The notes under the pieces: model-generated | What the model was told of the DNA's origin: nothing | Databases searched by the model: none | Seen by the model: the letters and a program-made list of their open reading frames with translations, nothing else | Shown: positions 26,429 through 34,528 of the stretch, piece by piece | How positions within the stretch are numbered: position 1 is the stretch's first letter | Layout: each line of letters opens with the position of its first letter | Source of the DNA: Clostridium swellfunianum | GTDB taxonomy: Bacteria; Bacillota; Clostridia; Clostridiales; Clostridiaceae | Direction of reading: 5' to 3' | Length of the DNA stretch: 64,000 nt | NCBI RefSeq assembly: GCF_023656515.1 | Contig: NZ_JAMOFV010000006.1 | Span: 78,549 to 142,548, forward strand | Made by a program: the position numbers and the translations under genes

Positions 26429-28786
26429 ATGGAATCAAAAAAGAAAATAAAAATTTCCGTTAGAGACCTGGTAGAATTTGTGCTGATGCATGGAGATATA
26501 GTATCAGGCTTTACGGGGAGCTCAAGAAATACAGAAGCAATTAGGGCACATCAAATTATACAAAAAGCCTACGGAGAAGGTTATTCAAAGGAAGTCCCTT
26601 TAAGTTTTAGTGTGGAAGGCGACGAGCTAATTTTAGAAGTTGGCGGAAGAATAGACGGCCTTTATGTAGGAGAAGATGGAGTTATAATTGATGAAATAAA
26701 AACTACAACAAGAGACTTGGAACTATTAGAAGAAGATTATAATATTCTTCACTGGGCTCAGGCAAAATGCTATGCCTATATTTATTCAATGCAAAATAAT
26801 CTTATAAATATAAATGTTCAGCTTACCTATTATAATTTAGATAATAGATATACAAAAAAGTTTTTAAAACAATTTAATGTCCATGAACTTCAAGACTTCT
26901 TTAGTGAGCTTGTTCAGGGTTATTTTTATTGGGCAACGGTAATGCTTAATTGGAATAAGAAAAGAAATGAAGCAATCGAAATGCTTAAGTTTCCTTTTGA
27001 AACTTATAGAAAAGGCCAGAGAGAACTAGCAGTTGCGGCTTATAAAACCATAAAAGAAGGTGGCAAGCTTTTTGCACAGGCACCAACAGGTATTGGTAAA
27101 ACTATGGCCTCAGTTTTTCCAGCAATTAAAGCTCTAGGAGAAGGACATTCAAGTAAAATATTTTACCTAACAGCTAAAACCATAACTCGAACTATTGCAG
27201 AAAAAGCATTTAGCAATTTAAGAGATAACGGATTAAAGGCTAAAACCTTGACTTTAACCGCGAAAGATAAGATCTGTTTCAAGGAAAAGGCTGAGTGCAA
27301 TCCTGAGAAATGTGAATATGCAAAGGGGCATTATGATAGAGTTAAAGATGCTTTAGAGGATATATTTTCTGTAGATACATTTACCCGAGAAATCATTGAA
27401 GAATACTCAAGAAAGCATACTGTATGTCCCTTCGAATTTTCACTTGAACTTTCTAATTGGGCAGATTGCGTTATATGCGATTACAATTATGTCTTTGACC
27501 CAAGTGCAAGTCTTAAACGTTTTTTTATGGAAGGCGGAGGAGACTTTGTATTTTTAATAGATGAGGCTCATAACTTAGTTGACAGAGGAAGGGAAATGTT
27601 TTCGGCCCGGCTTTCAAAAAAATTAATATTGGACTTAAAGAAATCTGTTAAAGGTGCTGCACCAAAGCTTCATAAGTTGTTAAATAAAATTAACGTACAA
27701 TTTATTGAGTATAGAAAAAAGTGTGAGGAGCGTGGAGAGGTTCAGTTGGTACAAAAGGAAGCTCCAAAAGAACTTTATCCAATGATTAATGAATTTTTAG
27801 GAGCTGCAGAAAAATATCTTTTAGAGCATAAGGACTCAAATTTTAATGAAGAACTTTTAGATTTATACTTTAATTTGCATGCTTTTATGAGGACTGCAGA
27901 GTTTTATGATGAAAGATTTGTAACTTATATAGAGGCTTCAAACTCAGAAGTAATAATTAAGCTCTTTTGCCTTGACCCATCACACCTTTTGAAAGAAGGT
28001 ATGAAAAAAGGGAGAGCAGCCGTGCTTTTCTCTGCCACCTTAAGTCCTATGGAATATTTTATTCAAGTGCTTGGGGGAGATGAAAACAGCTACAGGATAA
28101 GATTGGCATCGCCTTTTCCAAGAGAAAATTTATGCCTGCTAATAGAAGACAGAGTATCTACTAAGTTTAAAAGAAGAGAGTATACCTATGACAAGATTGC
28201 TGAGTCAATTAACAATGTCGTTACAGCTAGAAAAGGAAATTATTTAGTTTTCTTTCCTTCATATCAGTACATGAAGGAAGTGTATGAAAGGTTTGAAGCT
28301 ATTAACCTGGAAGTAAAAAAAATAATTCAAAGCTCTGGCATGAGTGAGGAAGAAAGAGAGGACTTTTTAAATAATTTCTCTGAAGACACTGAAAGTACAC
28401 TAGTTGGCTTTGCGGTAATGGGCGGAATTTTTGGTGAAGGTATAGACCTCAATGGTGACAAGCTTTCTGGGGCTATAGTAGTAGGCGTAGGACTTCCTCA
28501 GGTTTGTCTTGAAAGAAATATAATAAAAGATTACTTTGATGAATCAAAAGGAACAGGCTTTGAGTATGCCTACATCTACCCCGGAATGAATAAGGTGCTT
28601 CAGGCTGTTGGAAGGGTAATTCGAACTGAGCAGGACAGAGGTGTGGTTCTGCTTATAGATGATAGATTTTCTGAGAATACTTATAAAAGACTTTTTCCGC
28701 TAGAGTGGCAGCCTAAGGTTATAGGTGGAAATATAAATAAACTTAATTTGCAATTAAAGGACTTTTGGAAAAATAAGAATATATAA
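26429..28786 (+). CDS. nuclease-helicase fusion: PD-(D/E)XK domain plus DinG/XPD-like helicase
   Basis: 785 residues. The first about 190 residues carry a nuclease-type core: Asp76 in GGRIDGLYV and Asp88-Glu89-Ile-Lys91 in IDEIKTT, the PD-(D/E)XK pattern of RecB/Cas4-like nucleases. The helicase part has Walker A APTGIGKT (218-225), DEAH (378-381), and cysteines 283, 290, 295 and 333 placed like the XPD/DinG iron-sulfur cluster. The C-terminal motifs FSATLSPMEYF, GIFGEGIDL and QAVGRVIRTEQD (motif VI) are intact. It is probably a 5'-3' DNA helicase in repair or replication restart. The hutP-like gene follows after 13 bp. The family is common in clostridia but its role is not settled. Confidence 0.87.
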   Translation: MESKKKIKISVRDLVEFVLMHGDIVSGFTGSSRNTEAIRAHQIIQKAYGEGYSKEVPLSFSVEGDELILEVGGRIDGLYVGEDGVIIDEIKTTTRDLELLEEDYNILHWAQAKCYAYIYSMQNNLININVQLTYYNLDNRYTKKFLKQFNVHELQDFFSELVQGYFYWATVMLNWNKKRNEAIEMLKFPFETYRKGQRELAVAAYKTIKEGGKLFAQAPTGIGKTMASVFPAIKALGEGHSSKIFYLTAKTITRTIAEKAFSNLRDNGLKAKTLTLTAKDKICFKEKAECNPEKCEYAKGHYDRVKDALEDIFSVDTFTREIIEEYSRKHTVCPFEFSLELSNWADCVICDYNYVFDPSASLKRFFMEGGGDFVFLIDEAHNLVDRGREMFSARLSKKLILDLKKSVKGAAPKLHKLLNKINVQFIEYRKKCEERGEVQLVQKEAPKELYPMINEFLGAAEKYLLEHKDSNFNEELLDLYFNLHAFMRTAEFYDERFVTYIEASNSEVIIKLFCLDPSHLLKEGMKKGRAAVLFSATLSPMEYFIQVLGGDENSYRIRLASPFPRENLCLLIEDRVSTKFKRREYTYDKIAESINNVVTARKGNYLVFFPSYQYMKEVYERFEAINLEVKKIIQSSGMSEEEREDFLNNFSEDTESTLVGFAVMGGIFGEGIDLNGDKLSGAIVVGVGLPQVCLERNIIKDYFDESKGTGFEYAYIYPGMNKVLQAVGRVIRTEQDRGVVLLIDDRFSENTYKRLFPLEWQPKVIGGNINKLNLQLKDFWKNKNI

Positions 28787-28799
28787 GAGAGGGTTTTAT

Positions 28800-29216
28800 A
28801 TGAATATTGATAGTATTGTTGTAGCTAAGGCAGCAATTCAAATGGCTATATCTTTAAGAGAAGAAGAGAAGGGTTTAGAGGAACAATTTAAGGAAAAAGG
28901 GATTTTAACTACAGCTGTAGATGTAGGCGGAAGCATTAATAGCTCAATTAGCAAGATTCTTGAAAGGGCTATAGTTGCCTCTAAGAGAGGTGGAGTTATT
29001 AGGGATTGTCATGTGCATGATGGAGCAATAATTGGAGCAACAAGAGAGGCAATTCTTCAGGTAGCGCAAAAGGCTAATGGTCTAAATATTGGTGGCAAAA
29101 TAGGAATAGCAAGAGGTGGAGAGCATTTAAGCGTTGCTATTTTCATGAGCATAGGAGTTCTACATTTAAATGATATAGTAATAGGCTTAGGGCACAGATC
29201 AATATCTGAACCTTAA
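28800..29216 (+). CDS. hutP: HutP family RNA-binding antitermination protein
   Basis: 138 residues, close to the 148 of Bacillus HutP. The sequence is conserved along its length, with TTAVDVGGSINSSISKILE, HVHDGAIIGATREAI (His71, His73), ANGLNIGGKIGIARGGEHLS and the C-terminal IGLGHRS (His132). Histidines in these regions are candidate magnesium and effector ligands by analogy. In Bacillus subtilis the HutP hexamer, with histidine and magnesium, binds UAG-rich RNA and prevents termination in the hut operon. No hut genes are here. Instead an untranslated leader rich in UAG triplets with a terminator lies directly downstream, before an ABC transporter. It is co-transcribed with the helicase gene (13-bp gap). 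Confidence 0.9.
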   Translation: MNIDSIVVAKAAIQMAISLREEEKGLEEQFKEKGILTTAVDVGGSINSSISKILERAIVASKRGGVIRDCHVHDGAIIGATREAILQVAQKANGLNIGGKIGIARGGEHLSVAIFMSIGVLHLNDIVIGLGHRSISEP

Positions 29217-29241
29217 TTAATAAAATTAAGAAAATTTAGTA

Positions 29242-29270
29242 TTGTAAATTTAGAATAGTCGTGGTAAAAT
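29242..29270 (+). promoter_or_regulatory. promoter of the UAG-repeat leader
   Basis: TTGTAA (29242-29247), a 17-base spacer and TAAAAT (29265-29270) predict transcription from about 29277, between hutP and the transporter genes. This gives a leader of about 220 bases. Confidence 0.55.
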
Positions 29271-29276
29271 TTAGAT

Positions 29277-29495
29277 TATAACTTTAAACGGATAAAGTTA
29301 TTGTAGGATTGTATGTTAGTGTAGTAATTAAGAAGCGAGGGATGCTTCTTAAAGTAGGATAAAATTGTAGGATGGTAGTTAAGTAGGAGATATTTTTAGC
29401 TTAAGAAATAAGTTTCTTTTGGCTCTTTTTGCTTTATCAGCTCTCCTATGGAGAGCTTTTATTATTTTTAATTATATTTTTAGGAGGATGGTAGT
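29277..29495 (+). ncRNA. candidate protein-controlled attenuator leader with UAG repeats
   Basis: A 280-bp gap between hutP and the transporter holds, in order: a 5' stem-loop (TAACTTTA 29279-29286 with TAAAGTTA 29293-29300); TAG triplets at 29304, 29317 and 29322; a 9-bp stem (TTAAGAAGC 29328-29336 with GCTTCTTAA 29344-29352); TAG triplets at 29355, 29368, 29376, 29384 and 29397; and an intrinsic terminator. Four triplets share the longer motif GTAGGA. TAGGAGA (29384-29390) can pair with TCTCCTA (29442-29448), which would break the terminator, so an antiterminator is encoded and contains one of the UAG triplets. Known HutP and TRAP proteins bind such triplet repeats. The HutP-family gene directly upstream makes it the likely regulator; this is inference. 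Confidence 0.65.
29439..29468 (+). terminator. attenuator terminator in the transporter leader
   Basis: AGCTCTCC (29439-29446) pairs with GGAGAGCT (29450-29457) around a TAT loop, followed by TTTATTATTTTT. It sits 28 bases before the first transporter start, so read-through must be regulated for expression. Its left arm overlaps the antiterminator partner TCTCCTA. Confidence 0.85.
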
Positions 29496-30509
29496 ATGGT
29501 AGGAAAAAAATCTTCAATTCTAATGGCTTTACTAGTAAGCTCATCAATTCTCGGTGGATGCGCAAAAACTCAGGCATCCATATCTAATTCATCTCAGAAT
29601 GAGAAAAAGACTGTAAAGATAGGTATAAGTCAAATTGTAGAGCACCCGGCTCTAGATTCTACTAGAAAAGGTTTTATAGAAGCATTAAAATCTAAAGGCT
29701 TTGAAGAGGGCAAAAACCTTCAAATAGATTTCCAAAATGCTCAAGGTGAGCCGGCAACGGCTCAGACAATTGCTAAAAATTTTGTATCAAAAAAAGAGGA
29801 TATGATTTTGGCAATAGCAACTCCTTCAGCTCAGGCTGCTTTTAATGCTACAAAGAATATCCCTATACTTATCACTGCAGTAACTGACCCTGTGCAGGCC
29901 GGTCTTGTAAAATCCTTAGACAAACCGGAAACAAATGTAACAGGTACCTCAGATAATATTCCAATTGAAAAACAGTTTGAGCTTTTAAAACAATTAGTAC
30001 CTAAAAGTAAGAAAATAGGAATTATTTATAATACAAGTGAGACAAATTCAGAAATTCAAGTAGAAGCAGCAAAGAAAGCTGCACCATCATTTAATTTAGA
30101 AGTACTTACAGCAGGAGTAACAAATGTAAATGAACTTCCGCAAGCTTTAGGGTCACTTTTAGATAAAATAGATGTACTATATGTTCCAACAGATAACCTA
30201 GTTGTTTCTTCAATACCTTTAATAACAAATCAGTGCTATAAGAAGAATATACCTGTTATAGGATCTGAACGAGGTCAGGTTGAAGGGGGAGCACTTGCAA
30301 CTACAGGAATTGATTACTACAAGCTTGGCTATCAGACAGGACTTGCAGCTGTAGAAGTCTTAAATGGAAAGTCACCTAAGGATATCCCTGTGACTACCTT
30401 AAAGGATATGCAGCTTGTTATTAATATAGATACAGCAAAGAAACTTAATATAACTGTACCGGAAGAGTTAAACAGCAAGGCTGAGAAGGTAACTGGAGGT
30501 ACACAGTAA
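29496..30509 (+). CDS. ABC transporter substrate-binding lipoprotein (TrpX-like, ABC_sub_bind family)
   Basis: 337 residues. The signal peptide ends in a lipobox (LGGC, Cys22), so it is lipid-anchored outside the membrane. KIGISQIVEHPALDSTRKGF, NFVSKKEDMILAIATPSAQA and QVEGGALATTGIDYYKLGYQ are typical of the ABC_sub_bind family, which includes TrpX and tyrosine/tryptophan-type transporters of Firmicutes. The ribosome site TAGGAGGATGGTAG (29481-29494) resembles the repeated triplet motif of the leader. It is the first gene of a three-gene operon controlled by the attenuator upstream. The ligand is probably an aromatic or other amino acid, not proven. Confidence 0.87.
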   Translation: MVGKKSSILMALLVSSSILGGCAKTQASISNSSQNEKKTVKIGISQIVEHPALDSTRKGFIEALKSKGFEEGKNLQIDFQNAQGEPATAQTIAKNFVSKKEDMILAIATPSAQAAFNATKNIPILITAVTDPVQAGLVKSLDKPETNVTGTSDNIPIEKQFELLKQLVPKSKKIGIIYNTSETNSEIQVEAAKKAAPSFNLEVLTAGVTNVNELPQALGSLLDKIDVLYVPTDNLVVSSIPLITNQCYKKNIPVIGSERGQVEGGALATTGIDYYKLGYQTGLAAVEVLNGKSPKDIPVTTLKDMQLVINIDTAKKLNITVPEELNSKAEKVTGGTQ

Positions 30510-30550
30510 TTAATTCTAAGCATTATTAGTGAATATAAGGGGGCAGCAGC

Positions 30551-31453
30551 ATGGAACTTATAATTGGTGTATTGGAACAAGGATTAATATTTTCAATTGT
30601 CGCAATAGGCGTATATATTACCTATAGAATACTAGACTTTCCTGACTTATCTGTTGATGGTAGTTTTCCTTTAGGCGCGGCAGTAGCAGCAACTTGTCTA
30701 GCAAAGAATTCTAATGCGATTGTTGCTTGCATTCTAGCTTTTGCAGCAGGTTGCTCAGCAGGATTTTTTACCGGAATAATACATGTTAAACTTAAAATAA
30801 CTAATCTTCTATGTGGGATACTGGTTATGATAGGACTTTACTCCATAAACTTAAGAGTTATGGGTAAATCAAACCTTCCGCTATTTGGGAAAGATACTAT
30901 TTTTTCAGGAGGCTTTTCACCTTTAGTTGTCATAGCACTGTTTGCATTAGTAGTAAAAATAGCTTTAGACTTATTCTTAAGAACTAAACTAGGCTTTATT
31001 TTGATAGCTACTGGAAGCAATGAACAACTTGTGACTATGCTTTCAGTAAATAAAGATGCAGTAAAAGTACTAGGTTTAATGCTTTCAAATGGACTTGTCG
31101 CCTTATCAGGGGCAATGATGGCGCAGTATCAAGGCTTTTCAGATGTAACAATGGGAACTGGCATAGTAGTTATGGGATTAGCAGCAGTTATCATAGGAGA
31201 ATCTATGTTTAAAAATATGAGTTTCATTAAACCGACAACATTGGCAATTATAGGTTCAATAGCATACAAGGGAGCAATTGCTCTTGCCCTTAAGTTTGGA
31301 CTTGAACCAACGGATTTGAAGCTTATAACGGCAATTATAGTAATAGCTGCAATTTCTCTAAGCAGTAACAATTTAGGCTTTAAAAGAAAGAAGAAACCAA
31401 TACCTGGGGGTGAACAAATTGCTCAAAATACTGAATTTATACAAAGTATTTAA
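30551..31453 (+). CDS. ABC transporter permease (TrpY-like, BPD_transp_2 family)
   Basis: 300 residues, about eight to nine hydrophobic segments. ITYRILDFPDLSVDGSFPLGAA near the N-terminus (shown in parts: YRILDFPDLSVDGS) and FILIATGSNEQLVTMLSVN are hallmarks of the LivH-like permeases paired with ABC_sub_bind proteins. The single permease probably forms a homodimer. It follows the lipoprotein gene by 41 bp with AAGGGGGCAGCAGC as ribosome site, and overlaps the ATPase gene. Confidence 0.88.
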   Translation: MELIIGVLEQGLIFSIVAIGVYITYRILDFPDLSVDGSFPLGAAVAATCLAKNSNAIVACILAFAAGCSAGFFTGIIHVKLKITNLLCGILVMIGLYSINLRVMGKSNLPLFGKDTIFSGGFSPLVVIALFALVVKIALDLFLRTKLGFILIATGSNEQLVTMLSVNKDAVKVLGLMLSNGLVALSGAMMAQYQGFSDVTMGTGIVVMGLAAVIIGESMFKNMSFIKPTTLAIIGSIAYKGAIALALKFGLEPTDLKLITAIIVIAAISLSSNNLGFKRKKKPIPGGEQIAQNTEFIQSI

Positions 31454-32213
31454 TAAAAATACTATAAATGAAAATGTACTTTTTGATGGATTAAATTTTA
31501 CTATTAATGATGGAGACTTTATAACTGTAATAGGAAGTAATGGAGCAGGAAAGTCAACATTACTAAATATAATCTCAGGTTCTATAGAAGAAGATGAAGG
31601 CTCTGTAAGGTTAAATGAAAAAGAGCTTTCTGGTACTCCCGAATACAAACGGTCAAGACATATTGGAAGAGTATTTCAAGATACTTCAAAGGGAGTAGCT
31701 TTAGATATGACTATACTTGAAAACTTATCTATGGCATATAACAAAGGAAAATCTTTTAATTTAAGGCTAGGTATTTCAAAGAAAAATTTAGACATTTTTA
31801 AAAAACTTTTGACTGAATTAAATTTAGGTCTTGAAAATAAATTGGACACAAAAGTTAAGCTTTTATCGGGAGGACAAAGACAGGCGCTTTGTTTGGTGAT
31901 GGCAGTCATGGGAAGACCAGAGCTTCTTCTATTAGATGAACATACTGCAGCGCTTGATCCAAAGACCTCAGAAAAGATAATTGAGATCACTAAAAAAATA
32001 GTTTCGGAAAACAACATGACTACTATGATGGTAACTCATAATCTAAATCATGCTGTAACTCTCGGCAACAGATTAATTATGATGCACGGAGGCAACATAG
32101 TACTCGATATTGCAGAGGAAGAAAAGAAAAAACTTACTGTAAACAAGCTGCTTGAGCAGTTTGACAGGGTTCAGGGAAGGGACTGCCTAAGTGATAGAAT
32201 TTTATTCTCATAA
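31419..32213 (+). CDS. ABC transporter ATP-binding protein (TrpZ-like)
   Basis: 264 residues from a TTG at 31419, which has GGGGG eight bases upstream; a GTG at 31410 is the alternative with almost no spacing. GSNGAGKST is Walker A, LLSGGQRQ the ABC signature, and LLLLDEHTAALDP Walker B with the D-loop; MMVTHNL carries the switch histidine. The gene overlaps the permease gene by 35-44 bp, so translation is coupled. Together the three proteins form an importer powered by ATP. It ends at a terminator. Confidence 0.9.
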   Translation: MLKILNLYKVFNKNTINENVLFDGLNFTINDGDFITVIGSNGAGKSTLLNIISGSIEEDEGSVRLNEKELSGTPEYKRSRHIGRVFQDTSKGVALDMTILENLSMAYNKGKSFNLRLGISKKNLDIFKKLLTELNLGLENKLDTKVKLLSGGQRQALCLVMAVMGRPELLLLDEHTAALDPKTSEKIIEITKKIVSENNMTTMMVTHNLNHAVTLGNRLIMMHGGNIVLDIAEEEKKKLTVNKLLEQFDRVQGRDCLSDRILFS

Positions 32214-32228
32214 CAATAAGGATTTTAT

Positions 32229-32263
32229 AAAAAGGCTTTGTGATAAAACACATAAGCCTTTTT
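32229..32263 (+). terminator. intrinsic terminator after the TrpXYZ-like operon
   Basis: AAAAAGGCTT (32229-32238) pairs with AAGCCTTTTT (32254-32263), with an inner TGTG/CACA extension. Confidence 0.8.
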
Positions 32264-32353
32264 TGTTGTATAGGTTTAATAAATAGGTTACTATATGGTT
32301 ATAATTATATAGTAATTATTACCACAAACTTATAATAAAGGTGATGAACGAAT

Positions 32354-33265
32354 ATGTTAGATGTAGCTCTTTTAGGATGTGGCGGAAGTATGCCAATTGC
32401 CAGTAGATATCTAACTTCCCTACTAGTATCTTATAACGGAAGAATGCTTTTGATAGACTGCGGAGAAGGTACACAAGTTTCCTTAAAACTTTTAAAATGG
32501 GGATTTAAATATATTGATGCTATTTGCTTTACACACTATCATGCGGATCATGTAGTAGGATTTCCAGGACTTTTACTTACAATAGCTAATTCAGGCAGGG
32601 ATGAACCGCTAACTATTATTGGTCCACCAGGTTTAATAGGAGTTGTAAGGGGACTTACAGTTATAGTTCCGCAATTGCCTTATGAACTCAAGCTCATTGA
32701 ACTAAAAGATGATAAAATTAGTACCCTGAAAATAAATAATTTTATACTTCAGACTCAGCCGGTAGAACATTCTATGCCTTGTCTTGCTTATAAAATAGAG
32801 ATTGAAAGAATGAGAAAGTTTGACAGGAGAAGGGCCGAAGAGGAAGATATACCTATGGAGTTTTGGAACAGACTTAGAAAGGGAGAAAAAATTCACTATA
32901 ATGGAAGGCTTCTAACTCAAGATATGATACTTGGAGAAGCTAGGAAAGGTCTGAAACTTTGTTACTGTACAGATACTAGACCAATGGAAAGCTTGATTGA
33001 ATTTATTTGTCAAGCAGACCTTTTTATATGTGAAGGAATGTATGGAGAGGATGAATTTTTTACAAAAGCTATAGAAAATAAGCATATGCTTTTTTCAGAA
33101 GCAGCAAATCTTGCAAAGGCAGGTAAGGTTACGGAACTATGGCTTACGCACTATAGCCCTTCACTTCTTAGTCCTGAGGATTATATAGAGAGTACTAGAA
33201 AAATATTTAATAACACTATTTTGGGTCAAGATAGACTAGTAAAAACACTAAATTTTTTAGATTAA
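32354..33265 (+). CDS. rnz: ribonuclease Z (tRNA 3' processing)
   Basis: 303 residues, normal for the short form. The metallo-beta-lactamase motif THYHADHVVGFPG (about 61-73) holds the zinc ligands, and DCGEGTQ is the ElaC-specific loop before it. Later LCYCTDTRP and LWLTHYSPS provide the remaining histidine and aspartate positions. It cuts tRNA precursors just after the discriminator base. The start has AAAGGTGATGAACGAAT upstream. It is followed by a methyltransferase gene after 24 bp. Confidence 0.9.
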   Translation: MLDVALLGCGGSMPIASRYLTSLLVSYNGRMLLIDCGEGTQVSLKLLKWGFKYIDAICFTHYHADHVVGFPGLLLTIANSGRDEPLTIIGPPGLIGVVRGLTVIVPQLPYELKLIELKDDKISTLKINNFILQTQPVEHSMPCLAYKIEIERMRKFDRRRAEEEDIPMEFWNRLRKGEKIHYNGRLLTQDMILGEARKGLKLCYCTDTRPMESLIEFICQADLFICEGMYGEDEFFTKAIENKHMLFSEAANLAKAGKVTELWLTHYSPSLLSPEDYIESTRKIFNNTILGQDRLVKTLNFLD

Positions 33266-33289
33266 TATTTTAAGAAAGAGGTTATATAA

Positions 33290-34021
33290 ATGAAATTTTA
33301 CAAAGAATTGAGCAAAGTTTATGATGTTGTGTTTCCTAAGGATGAGAAAACATTAAGCTTCCTGCAGAAAGATTTGAAGGGGAACTCAAAGGTGTTAGAT
33401 TTAGCCTGTGGTACTGGAACATATTCCATGGCACTAGCATTGAAGGGCCACAGAGTTGATGCTATTGACTTAGGAGAGGAGATGATAGAGCTTGCTAAGG
33501 GCAAAGGTGGCTTATATGCTAACTTTGTGGTTGGAGATATGACGAAGTTTCACGAAGAATTTCCAAAGGAAAAATATGATTTAGCTTATTGCATAGGAAA
33601 TTCTATAGTTCATTTGAAGAATAAAGAAAGAATTCAGGAATTCATAAAGGATTTATATACAACTTTAGCTGAAGGCGGTAATTTAATAATTCAAATCGTG
33701 AACTATGATAGAGTTATAAACCAAAATGTAACTTCGCTGCCTACAATTGACAGACCAGAAAAAGGTGTTAGATTTGTAAGAAATTACGAATACAAAGATG
33801 AAGAAGAAAAGGTAGAATTTAAAACTGAACTTATAATTAGTAAAAATGGTACTGAGGAACGATTTTTAAATTCTGTAGATTTAATTGCACTAAAGAAGGA
33901 TGAACTAGTTGATATGTTTAGCAAGGCTGGCTTTAAGAATATAGAGGTTTATGGAGGCTTCTTGCAAGAAGAATTTACAGTGGACTCTTTTGCACTTGTT
34001 ATAAGAGGCAGCAAGCTGTAA
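33290..34021 (+). CDS. class I SAM-dependent methyltransferase
   Basis: 243 residues. VLDLACGTGTYSMALA (about 35-50) is the SAM-binding motif I, VDAIDLGEEMIELAKGK motif II, and GDMTKF the adenine-contact region. It belongs to the large methyltransferase 25/11 group of small-molecule or unknown substrate enzymes; nothing here points to one substrate. It is probably co-transcribed with rnz and ends at a strong convergent terminator. The ATG has AAGAAAGAGGTTATATAA upstream. Confidence 0.85.
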   Translation: MKFYKELSKVYDVVFPKDEKTLSFLQKDLKGNSKVLDLACGTGTYSMALALKGHRVDAIDLGEEMIELAKGKGGLYANFVVGDMTKFHEEFPKEKYDLAYCIGNSIVHLKNKERIQEFIKDLYTTLAEGGNLIIQIVNYDRVINQNVTSLPTIDRPEKGVRFVRNYEYKDEEEKVEFKTELIISKNGTEERFLNSVDLIALKKDELVDMFSKAGFKNIEVYGGFLQEEFTVDSFALVIRGSKL

Positions 34022-34025
34022 TAAA

Positions 34026-34060
34026 TTAAAGAAGGAATTCCATGCGAATTCCTTCTTTAA
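34026..34060. terminator. bidirectional terminator between the methyltransferase and ykuS genes
   Basis: TTAAAGAAGGAATTC (34026-34040) pairs perfectly with GAATTCCTTCTTTAA (34046-34060), a 15-bp stem. Confidence 0.85.
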
Positions 34061-34063
34061 CTT

Positions 34064-34321
34064 CTATTTCATAAGTTTGTCTATTTGACCTTTTATCTCT
34101 TCGGGAGTAAGACCATCAGCATTTATAACTGGTGCCTTTGTTTCTGTATTATCAATCCCCATAAAATTGTCGTTAGCTCCATTCACTACTAAAGCATCAA
34201 AGCTTTTTAAAGTTGTATTACTTGTTATGTTTGTAGTATCAACCTCAAAAACATTATAACCGTTCTCTTTAAGATAGTCTCTTATAGTACTTAGTTCTTT
34301 TTGTATGCCTATATTTTTCAT
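34064..34321 (-). CDS. YkuS family (UPF0180) protein
   Basis: 85 residues. L-x2-I-x-D-x-L-x2-N-G-Y-x-V (IRDYLKENGYNVFEV), SFDALVVNGANDNFMGI and the TKAPVINADGLTPEEI-like ending (ETKAPVINADGLTPEEIKG) match the YkuS/UPF0180 family of spore formers. It is a small soluble protein of unknown function. The ATG has AGAAGGAGGTGGCAAT upstream. It stands alone, convergent with the methyltransferase gene and divergent from transketolase. Confidence 0.85.
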   Translation of the reverse strand: MKNIGIQKELSTIRDYLKENGYNVFEVDTTNITSNTTLKSFDALVVNGANDNFMGIDNTETKAPVINADGLTPEEIKGQIDKLMK

Positions 34322-34435
34322 ATTGCCACCTCCTTCTGATTATAGTATTACACATATAAATAGCTATATACCATATACTATATTTGGCGGAAAAGTACAG
34401 AAAATTATGAGTAATTATTTTTTGATTTTACAGTG

Positions 34436-34465
34436 TTGGATTATTCTAGCTACATGAGTTATAAT
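34436..34465 (+). promoter_or_regulatory. promoter of transketolase gene
   Basis: TTGGAT (34436-34441), an 18-base spacer and TATAAT (34460-34465), 64 bases before the start codon. Confidence 0.55.
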
Positions 34466-34528
34466 ATACACTGAAGCTAGATAATGGATTAATAAAACTC
34501 ACAATTTATGAGCAAAGGAGAGCTTAAG

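Noticed and set aside
29217-29495. T-box or tRNA-sensing leader before the TrpX-like operon
   Set aside because: There is no T-box sequence (GGGTGG-type) nor the expected Stem I motifs; the UAG triplets and terminator fit protein-controlled attenuation better.
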